Shown piece by piece: positions 18,204-26,971 of a stretch of DNA of 64,000 nucleotides; positions within the stretch are counted from its first letter, which is position 1, and each line of letters begins with the position of its first letter. Made by a program: the position numbers and the translations under genes. The DNA lies in assembly GCF_029338335.1 (NCBI RefSeq), contig NZ_CP119797.1; one strand, written 5' to 3'. This DNA is from Halomontanus rarus. Its GTDB lineage: Archaea; Halobacteriota; Halobacteria; Halobacteriales; Natrialbaceae. The notes beneath the pieces were generated by a model. It did not search any database, had not been told where the DNA came from, and was given only the letters and a program-made list of their open reading frames with translations.

Positions 18204-19865
18204 ATGGATTCGATTACCGTCACGGACTTCTATCGGTACGAGACGCTCACCGAGACGCTCGAGCGCCTCGCCGCGGCTGCGCCCGACCTGGTGTCGCTGA
18301 CGTCGATCGGGGAGACGCGCGAAGGCCGCGACATCTGGCGTGTGACCGTCGCGAACACCGAAACGGGTCCGCCGATCGATCGCCGACCGGCGCTGCTCGT
18401 GACCGCGAACCTCCACGCGACCGAGCTCGCGGGGTCGTGGGTCGCGTTAGACTTCCTGTCGCACTTGGTCGATGCGTATCCGGACGACGAGCGCATTGGA
18501 GGCCTGCTCGACGAACGGGCGTTCTACGTCGTCCCACGCGTTGCGATCGACGGCGCGGAAGACGCTCTGGACCTCCGAGGCAGGGTCGTTCGGAGCCGGT
18601 ACGTCGAACGGGATCCGGACGAGGTGTACGAGACGAACACGATCGTCCCGCAGGACCTCGACGGCGACGGTCGAATACTGACGATGCGAGTTCCGGACGA
18701 ACACGGCGACGCGGTTCCGCTCGAGGGCGACGACCGAGCGATGGTTTCGAGCGATTCGAGTGACGACGACCGGGATCGATACCAGGTCGTGACCGAGGGT
18801 GTGGTCGCTAATCACGACGGTGGCGAGTTGGACGATCCCCACTACGCGCACGTCCGATCGGACTTCAACCGGAACTTTCCCTCGAGGGGGTGGCGGCCGT
18901 TCGACTGGCGAGGACACGGGAGGTATCCGCTCTCCGAACCGGAAACCCGCGCCGTCGGAGAGTTCGTCTACGACCACCCGAATATTGCGGGTCTCGTCGA
19001 CCTCCACACGGGTAACCCCGCGATCTTCTACCCCCGGGCGCTCGCCGGGTCCGATCCGGAACACCCCGCCGATGCTGAGCTGCTCGAAGAGATCGGAAAG
19101 CGAGGCGAGGAGTCGACGGGGTTCCCGTACGTCTGGGGATACGGAGGGCTCACCGGCGACCGAGAACCCGACCAGCACCTCCCGGGGTCGTTCAAGGACT
19201 TCGCCTACGACCGCCTCGGCATTCCGGCGGTCATCGTCGAGCTCGGGTTGTTTTACAACTATCTCGGCTTCGACACCCGAGATATCCTGTCCGGAGCCGT
19301 CGACGAACGAGAGCGAACCCGCCGCCTCCTCGAGTACCAGGACGAGCATCCGGATTCCGATCGCGTCCTCTTCCACGAGTGGCGGTCCTTCGATCACCCC
19401 CAGCTCGGGGCGGTCGAGATCGGCGGCCCGGATCGGATCACTCACGGGAACCCACCAACCGAAGCGATGTCCGACGTCGCCGAGTCCGTCACGCAATTCC
19501 TCCTCGAGTTCGCCGAGTATCGCCCCGACGTGACGATTTCGGAGTTCGCGGCGGAACGCCTCGAGGGTGACCTCCACAAGGTGTCCGCGACGATCGTCAA
19601 CCGCGGCAGGTTGGCGACGAGTCTCACCGAGCGGGGACGCGAAACCGACACGCACATTCCCGACCGACCGCGGGTCGACCTCCAAAGCGACGGTCACTTG
19701 GAATTCGTCTCGGGAACCGCTCGTCGGAAACTCGACCACCTCGAGGCCGACGGAGATCGAACCTCGCTGGAGTGGATCGTTCGCGCTCGAGACGGTGGGA
19801 CCGCCGAACTGACGGTCGAGTCGGTACGAGGCGTCTTCGCCGCGGAGACGCTCGCGCTCGAGTAG
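18204..19865 (+). CDS. M14 family zinc carboxypeptidase
   Basis: A 553-residue peptidase M14 protein. Zinc ligands are the HxxE of TANLHATELAG (near residue 72) and the His of LVDLHTGNP (near 270). The catalytic Glu is in AVIVELGLF (near 343). Arg/Asn substrate residues occur in FNRNFPSRGW. A C-terminal beta-rich extension of about 130 residues ends in LTVESVRGVF; a relic copy of this end lies at 6626-6718. No signal peptide is seen, so it should act in the cytoplasm, perhaps removing an amino acid or peptide from a conjugate. The start is ATG 18204, about 30 bases below a TATA-like CTTATC. Confidence 0.88.
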   Translation: MDSITVTDFYRYETLTETLERLAAAAPDLVSLTSIGETREGRDIWRVTVANTETGPPIDRRPALLVTANLHATELAGSWVALDFLSHLVDAYPDDERIGGLLDERAFYVVPRVAIDGAEDALDLRGRVVRSRYVERDPDEVYETNTIVPQDLDGDGRILTMRVPDEHGDAVPLEGDDRAMVSSDSSDDDRDRYQVVTEGVVANHDGGELDDPHYAHVRSDFNRNFPSRGWRPFDWRGHGRYPLSEPETRAVGEFVYDHPNIAGLVDLHTGNPAIFYPRALAGSDPEHPADAELLEEIGKRGEESTGFPYVWGYGGLTGDREPDQHLPGSFKDFAYDRLGIPAVIVELGLFYNYLGFDTRDILSGAVDERERTRRLLEYQDEHPDSDRVLFHEWRSFDHPQLGAVEIGGPDRITHGNPPTEAMSDVAESVTQFLLEFAEYRPDVTISEFAAERLEGDLHKVSATIVNRGRLATSLTERGRETDTHIPDRPRVDLQSDGHLEFVSGTARRKLDHLEADGDRTSLEWIVRARDGGTAELTVESVRGVFAAETLALE

Positions 19866-20069
19866 GCCGCTCGTTCGAACGGAATTCGCACCGCTTCGAC
19901 CGGGATGATCTCAGGATACCCAAATCAGGGACCATCAGAATCGATCGCCCACATGACAAAAAACCGACTTCACCGACTATACGACGGTAGCCAGACCACA
20001 TTTCCGGTGAAGTCCGCTCGACTTCAAACCAACGTGATTTAATGGGATCGCCGAGAGTGGAACATTCAC

Positions 20070-21104
20070 ATGCCGACCGAACACGTTACTATCGACGAAA
20101 TCGAATCCCAGCCCGCCGCACTCGAGGCCGTCCTCGAGTCGCTGGGAGCGGTCGAATCCGAACTTGCAGAAACGCTGTCCGCCGATTCTACGTTCTGTCT
20201 CGTCGGCTGTGGCACGTCATACTACCTCGCCCAGTCGGGGAGCGCCGTCCTGAACGAAGTGGCCTCGAGCGTCGCGATTCCCGGTAGCGAGGCGCTCATC
20301 TCCCCCGACCAACTGCCCGACGAGGTAGACGTCGTCGTCCCCGTCTCTCGGTCGGGCGAATCGACCGAAACGGTCCGAGCGACGGAGGCGCTCACGGAGC
20401 GCTATCCCGATGCGACGGTCTGCGGAGTCACGTGTACCGAGGGGAGTGCGATCGAAAACCTGGCCGACGTTCCGATCGTCTCGCCAGAGGGAAGCGAGGA
20501 GAGCGTCGTCATGACGAAATCGTTCTCCTCGATGCTGGTCGCCTTCGAGTACGTCGCTCGCGTGATCGAGACCGGTGGGGCGTCGACGGTCGCCGACGAC
20601 TTCCGATCGCTGCCCGCCGACAGCGAGCAGGTCGTCTCGAGCGCAGGCGACGTCGCCCGAGAACTCGGCGAGGGCGGCTTCGAGAAATCGTTCTTCCTCG
20701 GATCCGGCGAGCACGTCGGTCTCGCGTCGGAGGCGATGCTCAAACTCGAGGAGATGACCCTCTCCTGGACGAAAGCGTACCACGCCCTCGAGTTCAGACA
20801 CGGGCCCCAGTCGATCGCCGACGAGAACACGCTCGTGACGGTGTTCCTTCCGGATCGCCGACTCGAACTGTACGCCGATCTCCTCGACGATATCGCCGAC
20901 CTCGGAGCGACGTCTCTCGTCGTCGGGACGAGTGAGTCGCTCGAGGAAGTGGCCGCCGACTACACCGTCGAGATTCCCGAACGGGAGTTCGGTTCGTTGC
21001 CGCTGTACGCCCCACCGTTCCAACTGCTCGGATACTACAAGGCGGTGGCGAACGACCTGAATCCCGACGAACCGCAGAACCTCACGCAGGTCGTCACGCT
21101 GTGA
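20070..21104 (+). CDS. SIS domain sugar isomerase/deaminase
   Basis: A 344-residue protein with two SIS domains, as in the isomerase half of GlmS and in AgaS/FrlB-type deaminases and deglycases. The first domain holds FCLVGCGTSYYLAQ and VVVPVSRSGESTETV (phospho-sugar binding Ser residues). The second holds FFLGSGEHVGLASEAMLKL and the C-terminal pattern ending QNLTQVVTL. There is no glutaminase domain, so it is not a full GlmS. A role in deaminating or deglycating an amino sugar phosphate would join it to the BadF kinase and GatZ-like protein upstream, which is inference. The promoter has TTTAAT near 20037-20042, about 30 bases before the ATG. Confidence 0.85.
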   Translation: MPTEHVTIDEIESQPAALEAVLESLGAVESELAETLSADSTFCLVGCGTSYYLAQSGSAVLNEVASSVAIPGSEALISPDQLPDEVDVVVPVSRSGESTETVRATEALTERYPDATVCGVTCTEGSAIENLADVPIVSPEGSEESVVMTKSFSSMLVAFEYVARVIETGGASTVADDFRSLPADSEQVVSSAGDVARELGEGGFEKSFFLGSGEHVGLASEAMLKLEEMTLSWTKAYHALEFRHGPQSIADENTLVTVFLPDRRLELYADLLDDIADLGATSLVVGTSESLEEVAADYTVEIPEREFGSLPLYAPPFQLLGYYKAVANDLNPDEPQNLTQVVTL

Positions 21105-21255
21105 CCTCGATCCGATACCGATCGCGACTCGTTCGGGATCTGCTGGTCGCGTAGCGTTCGACCGCCCGGATTCGAAGTTGATCGACGACCTCGACTCTCG
21201 ACTCTCGATTCGAGGACCGCGACGCGGGCGATCACCTCTCGATCGGGTCGAACGA

Positions 21256-22671
21256 TTAGCGGAGAGTCGGTCCGTTACAGTTAGCGCGATCTCTCACGTT
21301 CCGCGTCTCGACGTTGTCGTCATCCGTGGCGACGATCTGCTGGCCCTGTACGTCGATCGCGGCGTTTCGGACTGTCCCTGACGACCCGTCGAAGGTGATC
21401 CCGTCGCGGCCGTCGCCGCTCTCCTCGATACAGACGTTCTTCAACGTGTTCCCGGCGCGGTTGCTGATCTGGACGGCGGATCCACCCGTCGCATCACCGG
21501 TGATGCTGACGTTCTCGATCGTCATCGCTTCCGTGTCGAAGTCGGCCGTCGGCGTTCTGGCCCTGATGGCAGGAACGGTCGCTGGGTCTCCGACGCGAAC
21601 GCGAGAGTTCTCGACGGTCAGTTCGCCCGTGCGTGTTTCGGTGACGATCGCACCGCTGGACGGCGCGTCGGCAGTGTAGACGACGTCGCAGTTTTTCACC
21701 GTGACACCCTCGCCGTCCTGCTGTCGAATGCCGCGCATGTTGACGGTGTAGTCTGTGTCGATCTTCTCCGTGACGGCGACGGTGGCATTCTTCACGTAAC
21801 TTCCCGACTGTCCGAGCCGCACCTGCGAGATGTTGCTGTTCGCGTAGTAGCCACCCTCGACTCGGACGGTCGCCGGATCGGATGGGTTCGAGGCGTAGAG
21901 GCCATTATCTTGGAAACCCTCGACGCGGCAGTCTCGGATCGTGATATCGCCCTCGTGCCAGGCCGGGACGGCTATACCGGTCGCCTCGACACCTCCGCCG
22001 GGATGGGTCACACCGTCCGGTGCGCGAACGTTCTGGACGATCCCCTCCTCGCCCTGTTCGTTGATCCCGAACGAGAAACAGGTCATGTGAACGTCGATCA
22101 CGCCGTGGGCGTGGAGATCACGGACGACGAGGTCGCCGTCCGACCAGACGTTGAATCGGCCCCCCGTGTTCGGCGCGGAGTGGTCGATCTGGAACCCCTC
22201 GATAAGCTGGTTCTTGCCGTACCGGAGCTCGAACATGACTTTGTGGTACATGCCGGAACCTGCCTGTCCGGATCCGCGACCCTCCGGCACGACGATCGTC
22301 GTCCTGTCGGAGCCTGCGCCGAGGAGCCCGAAGTTATCGAGCGGATAGTACGAATCGGGGTCGAACTCGCCGAAATCCGCGGTGTTGTTGATGAATTGGA
22401 ACAGTTTGTAGTCGCCTTCGGGGAAGTACAGCAACGTGTTGTCCTCGGCGTACTCCTCTATGATCGGGTCCACCAGTTCCTCACCGGTCGGATCCGCCCC
22501 GGCGTCGACGACATCGATAACCCGGTCGAACTGGAATCCCTCGTCCTCGAAATCGTCCGGGGACGGCGCTGCTGTAGCGACGGACGAGGCGGCCACGCCC
22601 CCCACGATCGCTGCCCCGGTCGTTCGAAGTACGTTACGACGTGTCGTGTGCTGTGTTATATCGTCTCTCAT
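21256..22671 (-). CDS. Tat-exported right-handed beta-helix protein (pectate lyase-like)
   Basis: A 471-residue protein starting at ATG 22671, with a Tat signal (TTRRNVLRTTG, then a hydrophobic stretch and Ala-rich cleavage region). The body is a right-handed parallel beta-helix of the pectate lyase/polygalacturonase superfamily: the N-terminal GADPTGEELVDPII and LLYFPEGDYKL signatures, then repeated short rungs such as ITIRDCRVEGF, VTVKNCDVVYT, LTVENSRVRV and MTIENVSITGD. A TTG at 22692 would lengthen the product by 7 residues but adds nothing to the signal. It is likely a secreted polysaccharide lyase or hydrolase. It is head-to-head with a clear paralogue at 22963. Confidence 0.85.
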   Translation of the reverse strand: MRDDITQHTTRRNVLRTTGAAIVGGVAASSVATAAPSPDDFEDEGFQFDRVIDVVDAGADPTGEELVDPIIEEYAEDNTLLYFPEGDYKLFQFINNTADFGEFDPDSYYPLDNFGLLGAGSDRTTIVVPEGRGSGQAGSGMYHKVMFELRYGKNQLIEGFQIDHSAPNTGGRFNVWSDGDLVVRDLHAHGVIDVHMTCFSFGINEQGEEGIVQNVRAPDGVTHPGGGVEATGIAVPAWHEGDITIRDCRVEGFQDNGLYASNPSDPATVRVEGGYYANSNISQVRLGQSGSYVKNATVAVTEKIDTDYTVNMRGIRQQDGEGVTVKNCDVVYTADAPSSGAIVTETRTGELTVENSRVRVGDPATVPAIRARTPTADFDTEAMTIENVSITGDATGGSAVQISNRAGNTLKNVCIEESGDGRDGITFDGSSGTVRNAAIDVQGQQIVATDDDNVETRNVRDRANCNGPTLR

Positions 22672-22962
22672 GAACTTCGTGCACAGGGCCAATATCTACG
22701 CTGATAAATTCCTATGATTGGAAATTGATAACTGTGATGACCGATGGTGTGAGCCTTCGCCATCGAGTGATCGGAGTGCCAGCACCGACGCGTGGACGGC
22801 AGCCCCGAGCTGATTCGAACGCGTTCGAGGCGAGACACGTGATGACCCAGTTCGAGCGCCCGTTTTCGTCGGTCACAAATTCTTTCGTAAACGAGGACTG
22901 AATAACATTCCGAAACCCACATTCTTTTATATGATATTATGGAACGATTGTCTGTGGTACTG

Positions 22963-24333
22963 ATGAAAGGTAATAAGAAATTCACTCGACGAGATTGGTT
23001 GAAGACGGCCAGTGCGATCGGAATCGGTGCGACGACGCTCGGATCGACGACCGCTGCCGCCGACGGCCGATACGACTACGAATTCGACACCGTCGTCGAC
23101 ATGCTCGAGGTTGGTGCCGACCCGACCGGCGAGGAGTCCGTGACACCGTTGATCCGCGAGTACGCCGACGACAACACGTTGCTGTACTTCCCCGAGGGCC
23201 AGTACAAGCTGACCCAGTATCGGAATTATCCCACGGATGCCGATGGTTTTGACACGGACCTCTACACCCGGTACGAGAACTTCGGTTTCAAGGGAGACGG
23301 GTCCGGCAAGTCGGTCTTCGTCGCGCCCGAAGGATTAGGAAGCGAAGGCGGTTACTTCGACCGTCTCTGGTTCGAAGTGCGCTACGGTCGCAACATCCTG
23401 GTCGAGGGGTTCACCCTCGATATCACCGCCGACCGGACCGGCGGCCGCTTCCAGCTCGTGCCGACGGGCGGCTTCGTGATGCGGGACGTCCGAGTGAAGG
23501 GCGAGTTCGACAATCCGAACGGACCACTGCTCTTCTGGGTGCAAGATCCCGACGCGTACGGCCTCGTTCAGGACGTGCGAGCGCCAGACGGATCCGGCGC
23601 TGCCCCCGAAACGGGAACGGCTGTGGGCATTTTCGTGAGTGCGAGCACGAGGGGGACGATCACGTTCCGAAACTGTCACGTCGAGGGATTCACGGACAAC
23701 GGGCTGTACGCCTCGAATCCCGTCGATCCTGCGGCGATCCAGGTCGAAGGAGGGTACTACGCGAACAACAACATCTCGCAAGTTCGACTCGGTACGTCGA
23801 ACAGTTACGTGAAAAACGCCAGGGTCGAGGTCACGGAGGAAATCGACACTTGGTACACCGTCAACATGCGGGGGATCAGGCAAGCCGACGGGAGCGGGGT
23901 CACCGTCAAAAACTGCGATGTCGTCATGTCCGCCGATGTCGGCTCGAGCGGCGGGATCGTGAGCAACCACACGTCCGGTGAGCTCCACGTGAAGGATACC
24001 CGCATCCGGACGGACGCCCCGTTCGAATCGCCGGCGATCTTCTGCAAGTCGAACACTGACACCGGCTATTCGGGCGGACTCCACGCGAAGAACGTGAGTA
24101 TCACCGGCGACGCAGCCGGGTGGTCGGCGGTGGACCTCGTCGATCGAGCAGGCTCCACTTTCAAAAACGCCTGCATCGAACAGACTGGATCCGATCGCGA
24201 CGGAATTACGTTGACGCGGTCGGACGCGAGGATTCGAAACTCCACCATCGACGTCGCCGGAGAGCCCCTCGTGGGAGACGCCGAGACGCGTAACGTGAGC
24301 TACGAGGGTAGTTGTCAGTCTCCCCAACCTTGA
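22963..24333 (+). CDS. Tat-exported right-handed beta-helix protein, paralogue of the divergent neighbour
   Basis: A 456-residue secreted beta-helix protein. The Tat motif is TRRDWLKTASAIGIG, followed by an Ala-rich cleavage region. It shares with the divergent neighbour the blocks GADPTGEE, LLYFPEGQYKL, NGLYASNPVDPA, VEGGYYANNNISQVRLG and YTVNMRGIRQADG. I chose ATG 22963 rather than 22939 because the TATA-like TTTTATA at about 22925-22931 lies 32-38 bases upstream of 22963 but only 8-14 bases above 22939. It is probably an extracellular polysaccharide-acting enzyme that feeds the sugar genes nearby. The pair arose by duplication and inversion. Confidence 0.85.
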   Translation: MKGNKKFTRRDWLKTASAIGIGATTLGSTTAAADGRYDYEFDTVVDMLEVGADPTGEESVTPLIREYADDNTLLYFPEGQYKLTQYRNYPTDADGFDTDLYTRYENFGFKGDGSGKSVFVAPEGLGSEGGYFDRLWFEVRYGRNILVEGFTLDITADRTGGRFQLVPTGGFVMRDVRVKGEFDNPNGPLLFWVQDPDAYGLVQDVRAPDGSGAAPETGTAVGIFVSASTRGTITFRNCHVEGFTDNGLYASNPVDPAAIQVEGGYYANNNISQVRLGTSNSYVKNARVEVTEEIDTWYTVNMRGIRQADGSGVTVKNCDVVMSADVGSSGGIVSNHTSGELHVKDTRIRTDAPFESPAIFCKSNTDTGYSGGLHAKNVSITGDAAGWSAVDLVDRAGSTFKNACIEQTGSDRDGITLTRSDARIRNSTIDVAGEPLVGDAETRNVSYEGSCQSPQP

Positions 24334-24800
24334 GCAGAACTGTCGTCTGAAGACTATTGGCTCTCTCCAGACGTTCTCTTTCGACGTTCGCTATCCAGGT
24401 GAGTACGAGCCATCGAGCACTCACAACTACGCGCACCGCGACGCAAACTCGAGAACGTGAACCCAGATGGGATCGGTACGGCTCGCCACGATCGACTCTT
24501 ATGGAGCGAAATCAGCGCAATTCGGGCGTCCAGATTGCTCGGAGAGGTCCGATCTCGAGTCGGAACTGAACGCCATGTGAGTGCCGTCTCTGATTAAAAT
24601 CGCACGACCGACAACGTTCGTCTACCGCTCCACGACTCCAGTGTCCGTCGTGAAGTCCGGTAGTTCCTATCGGTCGTGGCGAGGACAGTACACCACCTAT
24701 ATATCATTCCACACATATCAACGACATCTAGATTAGCGCTTCACTGACTTTATCAGTTATGTGTCTGGATCAGTCATTTTGTGTTATAGTAGTGTATATA

Positions 24801-25103
24801 CTAACCAATACAACATCCGTCGCTCGCCCGAGTTCTCACCCGAACGTTGTAGGAGCGGTCGACTCGCACTTCGTAGGTGTGAAACCACTTTCCGATGTAG
24901 TCTCGACCGACGTAGCTGAACTGACTGTTCGAACATAATCGGGAAATAGCAGTCGGACGGCCGTAGCTACCGATGAGAAACGCGGTATCGGAGAGCTCGC
25001 GTCTCTCGGTTAATCTATGTCGAAACGCGGCGGTTGGCTCTGTGCCACGTCGTCCAAAGAACACGACACCAAAATGAACTGTAACTGTAGGAAATTGTGT
25101 CAT
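24801..25103 (-). pseudogene. probable decayed DDE transposase fragment
   Basis: The minus-strand frame reads FFGRRGTEPTAAFRHRL, then LSDTAFLIGSYGRPTAISRL and YVGRDYIGKWFHTYEVRVDR, ending in an SRAS-like stretch. This order recalls the C-terminal part of haloarchaeal DDE transposases, where an Asp-containing FLVD-type strand is followed by a KWFHT(L/F)KMR(V/I)DRFHNSW-type segment. Here the Asp is replaced (FLIGS), the NSW part is garbled and neither end is complete. I recognise the pattern from memory only and do not assign an IS family. Confidence 0.4.
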
Positions 25104-25354
25104 ATATTTAAAACTGTCGATCTATTCTATTAAAAGATATATTACTACCATCGGTCAGGTTCCTGCGTACGCTCGAGGTTCTACGGGACTTTCGCCGATC
25201 GGTTCGGCGTCGTCGTTCCGGTCTCGGTACGAGTTCGACGATGTCGTTGTCGGCGTCTGATGCCGTGTCCCAGATCAGGACAGCCCCCCGGCTGACGGTG
25301 GACAGTTCCGTACGAACCGATCGCAGTTGGCGGTAACGCTGTACTCTCCGGCAA

Positions 25355-25387
25355 TCGGTGTGTGAACAGTCTCAGTCGTTGCTATCG
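25355..25387 (+). repeat. 33-base motif shared with 53249-53281
   Basis: The sequence reads TCGGTGTGTGAACAGTCTCA then GTCGTTGCTATCG. The copy at 53249 reads TCAGTGTGTAAATAGTTTCA then GTCGTTACTATAG. The differences are scattered substitutions with no gap. Both copies lie in gene-free, insertion-scarred DNA. An end of a mobile element is the likeliest source. Confidence 0.5.
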
Positions 25388-25388
25388 A

Positions 25389-25769
25389 TCACTCACTCGA
25401 GGCGATCGCTTCGATCTCGACGCCGACGCCCTTGGGTAGGTTCGCCACCTCGACGGCGCTTCTGGCGGGCGGTTCGTCGTCGAAGAACTCGCCGTAGGTC
25501 TCGTTCATCTCGTCGAAATCGTCGATGTCCGCGAGGAAGACGGTGACCTTCAGGACGTCGCTCATCTCGAGGCCCTCCTCGGAGAGGATCGCTTCGACGT
25601 TCGAGAGCGACCGTTCGGTCTGAACGCCGATCGGTTCGTCGGCCAGCAGGTCGCCGTCCGGCGTCATCGGGATCTGGCCGGCGGTGAAGACGAGGCCGCC
25701 GTTCGTCGTCGCCTGACTGTACGCGCCGACCGCCGCGGGTGCGTCGTCCGTCTCGATTACGCGCTTCAT
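25389..25769 (-). CDS. RidA family protein
   Basis: A 126-residue Rid/YjgF/YER057c/UK114 protein of normal length. Landmarks are GAYSQATTNGGLVFTAGQIP, the central QTERSLSNVEAILSEEG, VLKVTVFLADIDDF, and the C-terminal PARSAVEVANLPKGVGVEIE with the Arg that binds carboxylates and the final Glu. Family members hydrolyse reactive enamine/imine intermediates released by PLP enzymes. It is divergent from the nucleoside hydrolase and heads the nucleoside salvage region. The aminotransferases upstream would also profit from it. Confidence 0.93.
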   Translation of the reverse strand: MKRVIETDDAPAAVGAYSQATTNGGLVFTAGQIPMTPDGDLLADEPIGVQTERSLSNVEAILSEEGLEMSDVLKVTVFLADIDDFDEMNETYGEFFDDEPPARSAVEVANLPKGVGVEIEAIASSE

Positions 25770-25888
25770 ACGGGGACCGACCGGACGCTGGCCCTTAAAT
25801 TCGTCCGTCGCCAGAATCCGGTCGAGCGGCGTCCCGAATTCGCCGGCGGAGGCAAGCTATTTGACTCCCGATCCGAAACCGTTCTCCC

Positions 25889-26866
25889 ATGTCGACCGCA
25901 CCCAGACGGCTCGTTCTCGACACCGACACGGCCGGCGACGACACGCAGGCGATCCTGCTCGCGGCGCTGTCCGACCGCGTCGACCTCGAGGGCGTGACCA
26001 TCGGCGCGGGCAACGTCCCGTTCGACTACCAGGTCGAGAACGCGAAGTACACGCTGGACCTCGCCGGCGTCGCCGCGGACGTCCCGGTCTACGAGGGCGC
26101 GCGATCGCCGTTGCTGAAGGACCACGAGTTCGCCGAGTACGTCCACGGCGAGGGCGGCCTCGGCGGCGAACTCTTTCCGGACACCGGCATCCCGTCGGCC
26201 GACGAACACGCCGTCGACTACATCGTCCGCACGGCCCGCGAGAACCCCGGCGAGATCACGGTCGCCTGTATCGCCCCCCTGACGAACCTCGCGCTCGCCT
26301 TCCAGCGCGAACCCGACCTGCCCGACCTCCTCGAGGACGTCTGGATCATGGGCGGCGCGGTGAACACGCTCGGCAACTTCACCCCCGCGGCGGAGTACAA
26401 CTTCTGGGTCGATCCCGACGCCGCCCGGATCGTCCTCGAGGCCTTCGAGACGACGCTGGTCGACTGGGGCGTGACGGTCCGGGACTCGCTGTTCGACGAG
26501 TCGGTCTTCGCGGAAGTCGAGGCGATCGACACGCCGCTGGCCGAGTTCTTCACGACGATCACCGACGCGGTCCGCGAGTTCAACGCCGAATCCGAACACG
26601 ACGCCCTCGGCGCGGACGTGACCACCCAGCCCGACTCGATGACGCTCGCGACGCTGCTCGAACCCGAACTCGTCGAGGCGGCCGGGACCTACTACGTCGA
26701 AGTCGACGACCGCGAGGGGATGACCCGCGGCTACAGTCTGGTCGACGAACTCGGGATTCGCGACGCCGAGGCGAAGACCCGCGTCGTCGAGTCCGTCGAC
26801 GGGGAGCGGTTCCAGCGGATGATGCTCGACCTCCTCGAGTACGAGGATCCACATCGATCGGCGTGA
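25889..26866 (+). CDS. nucleoside hydrolase (IunH-type)
   Basis: A 325-residue inosine-uridine nucleoside hydrolase family protein. The N-terminal calcium site is VLDTDTAGDDTQAI (a variant of the usual DTDPGxDD). It is followed by the EGVTIGAGNVPFDYQVENAK loop, VACIAPLTNLALAF and WIMGGAV, and an NFWVDPDAARIV segment. The C-terminal region has no canonical HD-type ligand that I can place with certainty. The enzyme cleaves ribonucleosides to base and ribose in the cytoplasm. The gene lies immediately upstream of a nucleoside-type ABC importer on the same strand. A TATA-like CTATTTGAC at 25857 is about 30 bases above ATG 25889. Confidence 0.9.
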   Translation: MSTAPRRLVLDTDTAGDDTQAILLAALSDRVDLEGVTIGAGNVPFDYQVENAKYTLDLAGVAADVPVYEGARSPLLKDHEFAEYVHGEGGLGGELFPDTGIPSADEHAVDYIVRTARENPGEITVACIAPLTNLALAFQREPDLPDLLEDVWIMGGAVNTLGNFTPAAEYNFWVDPDAARIVLEAFETTLVDWGVTVRDSLFDESVFAEVEAIDTPLAEFFTTITDAVREFNAESEHDALGADVTTQPDSMTLATLLEPELVEAAGTYYVEVDDREGMTRGYSLVDELGIRDAEAKTRVVESVDGERFQRMMLDLLEYEDPHRSA

Positions 26867-26971
26867 TCGCCGGTCGAACGTTTCGTCGTCGTTATTTTTC
26901 TACCCGTTCGTCCAGTCTCCGGACGGCCATTGATCCCAAAATATATGGCTGCAGACTCGAGTGCTACGGGT

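Larger units (their letters stand above)
24334..25388. other. AT-rich non-coding region with transposon remains
   Basis: About 1 kb without an intact gene. Two parts are noticeably AT-rich (24690-24810 and 25080-25150). The region holds a decayed transposase fragment on the minus strand (24801-25103) and, at its right end, a 33-base motif that recurs near 53250. It looks like a scar from past insertion of mobile DNA. Confidence 0.5.

Noticed and set aside
22939..22962. Upstream ATG of the beta-helix gene
   Set aside because: It lies only 8-14 bases after the TATA-like element, too close for archaeal initiation; ATG 22963 fits both promoter spacing and the Tat signal.
24357..24569. 70-codon plus-strand frame after the second beta-helix gene
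   Set aside because: Ser/Arg/Thr-rich composition and no start signals; treated as non-coding.
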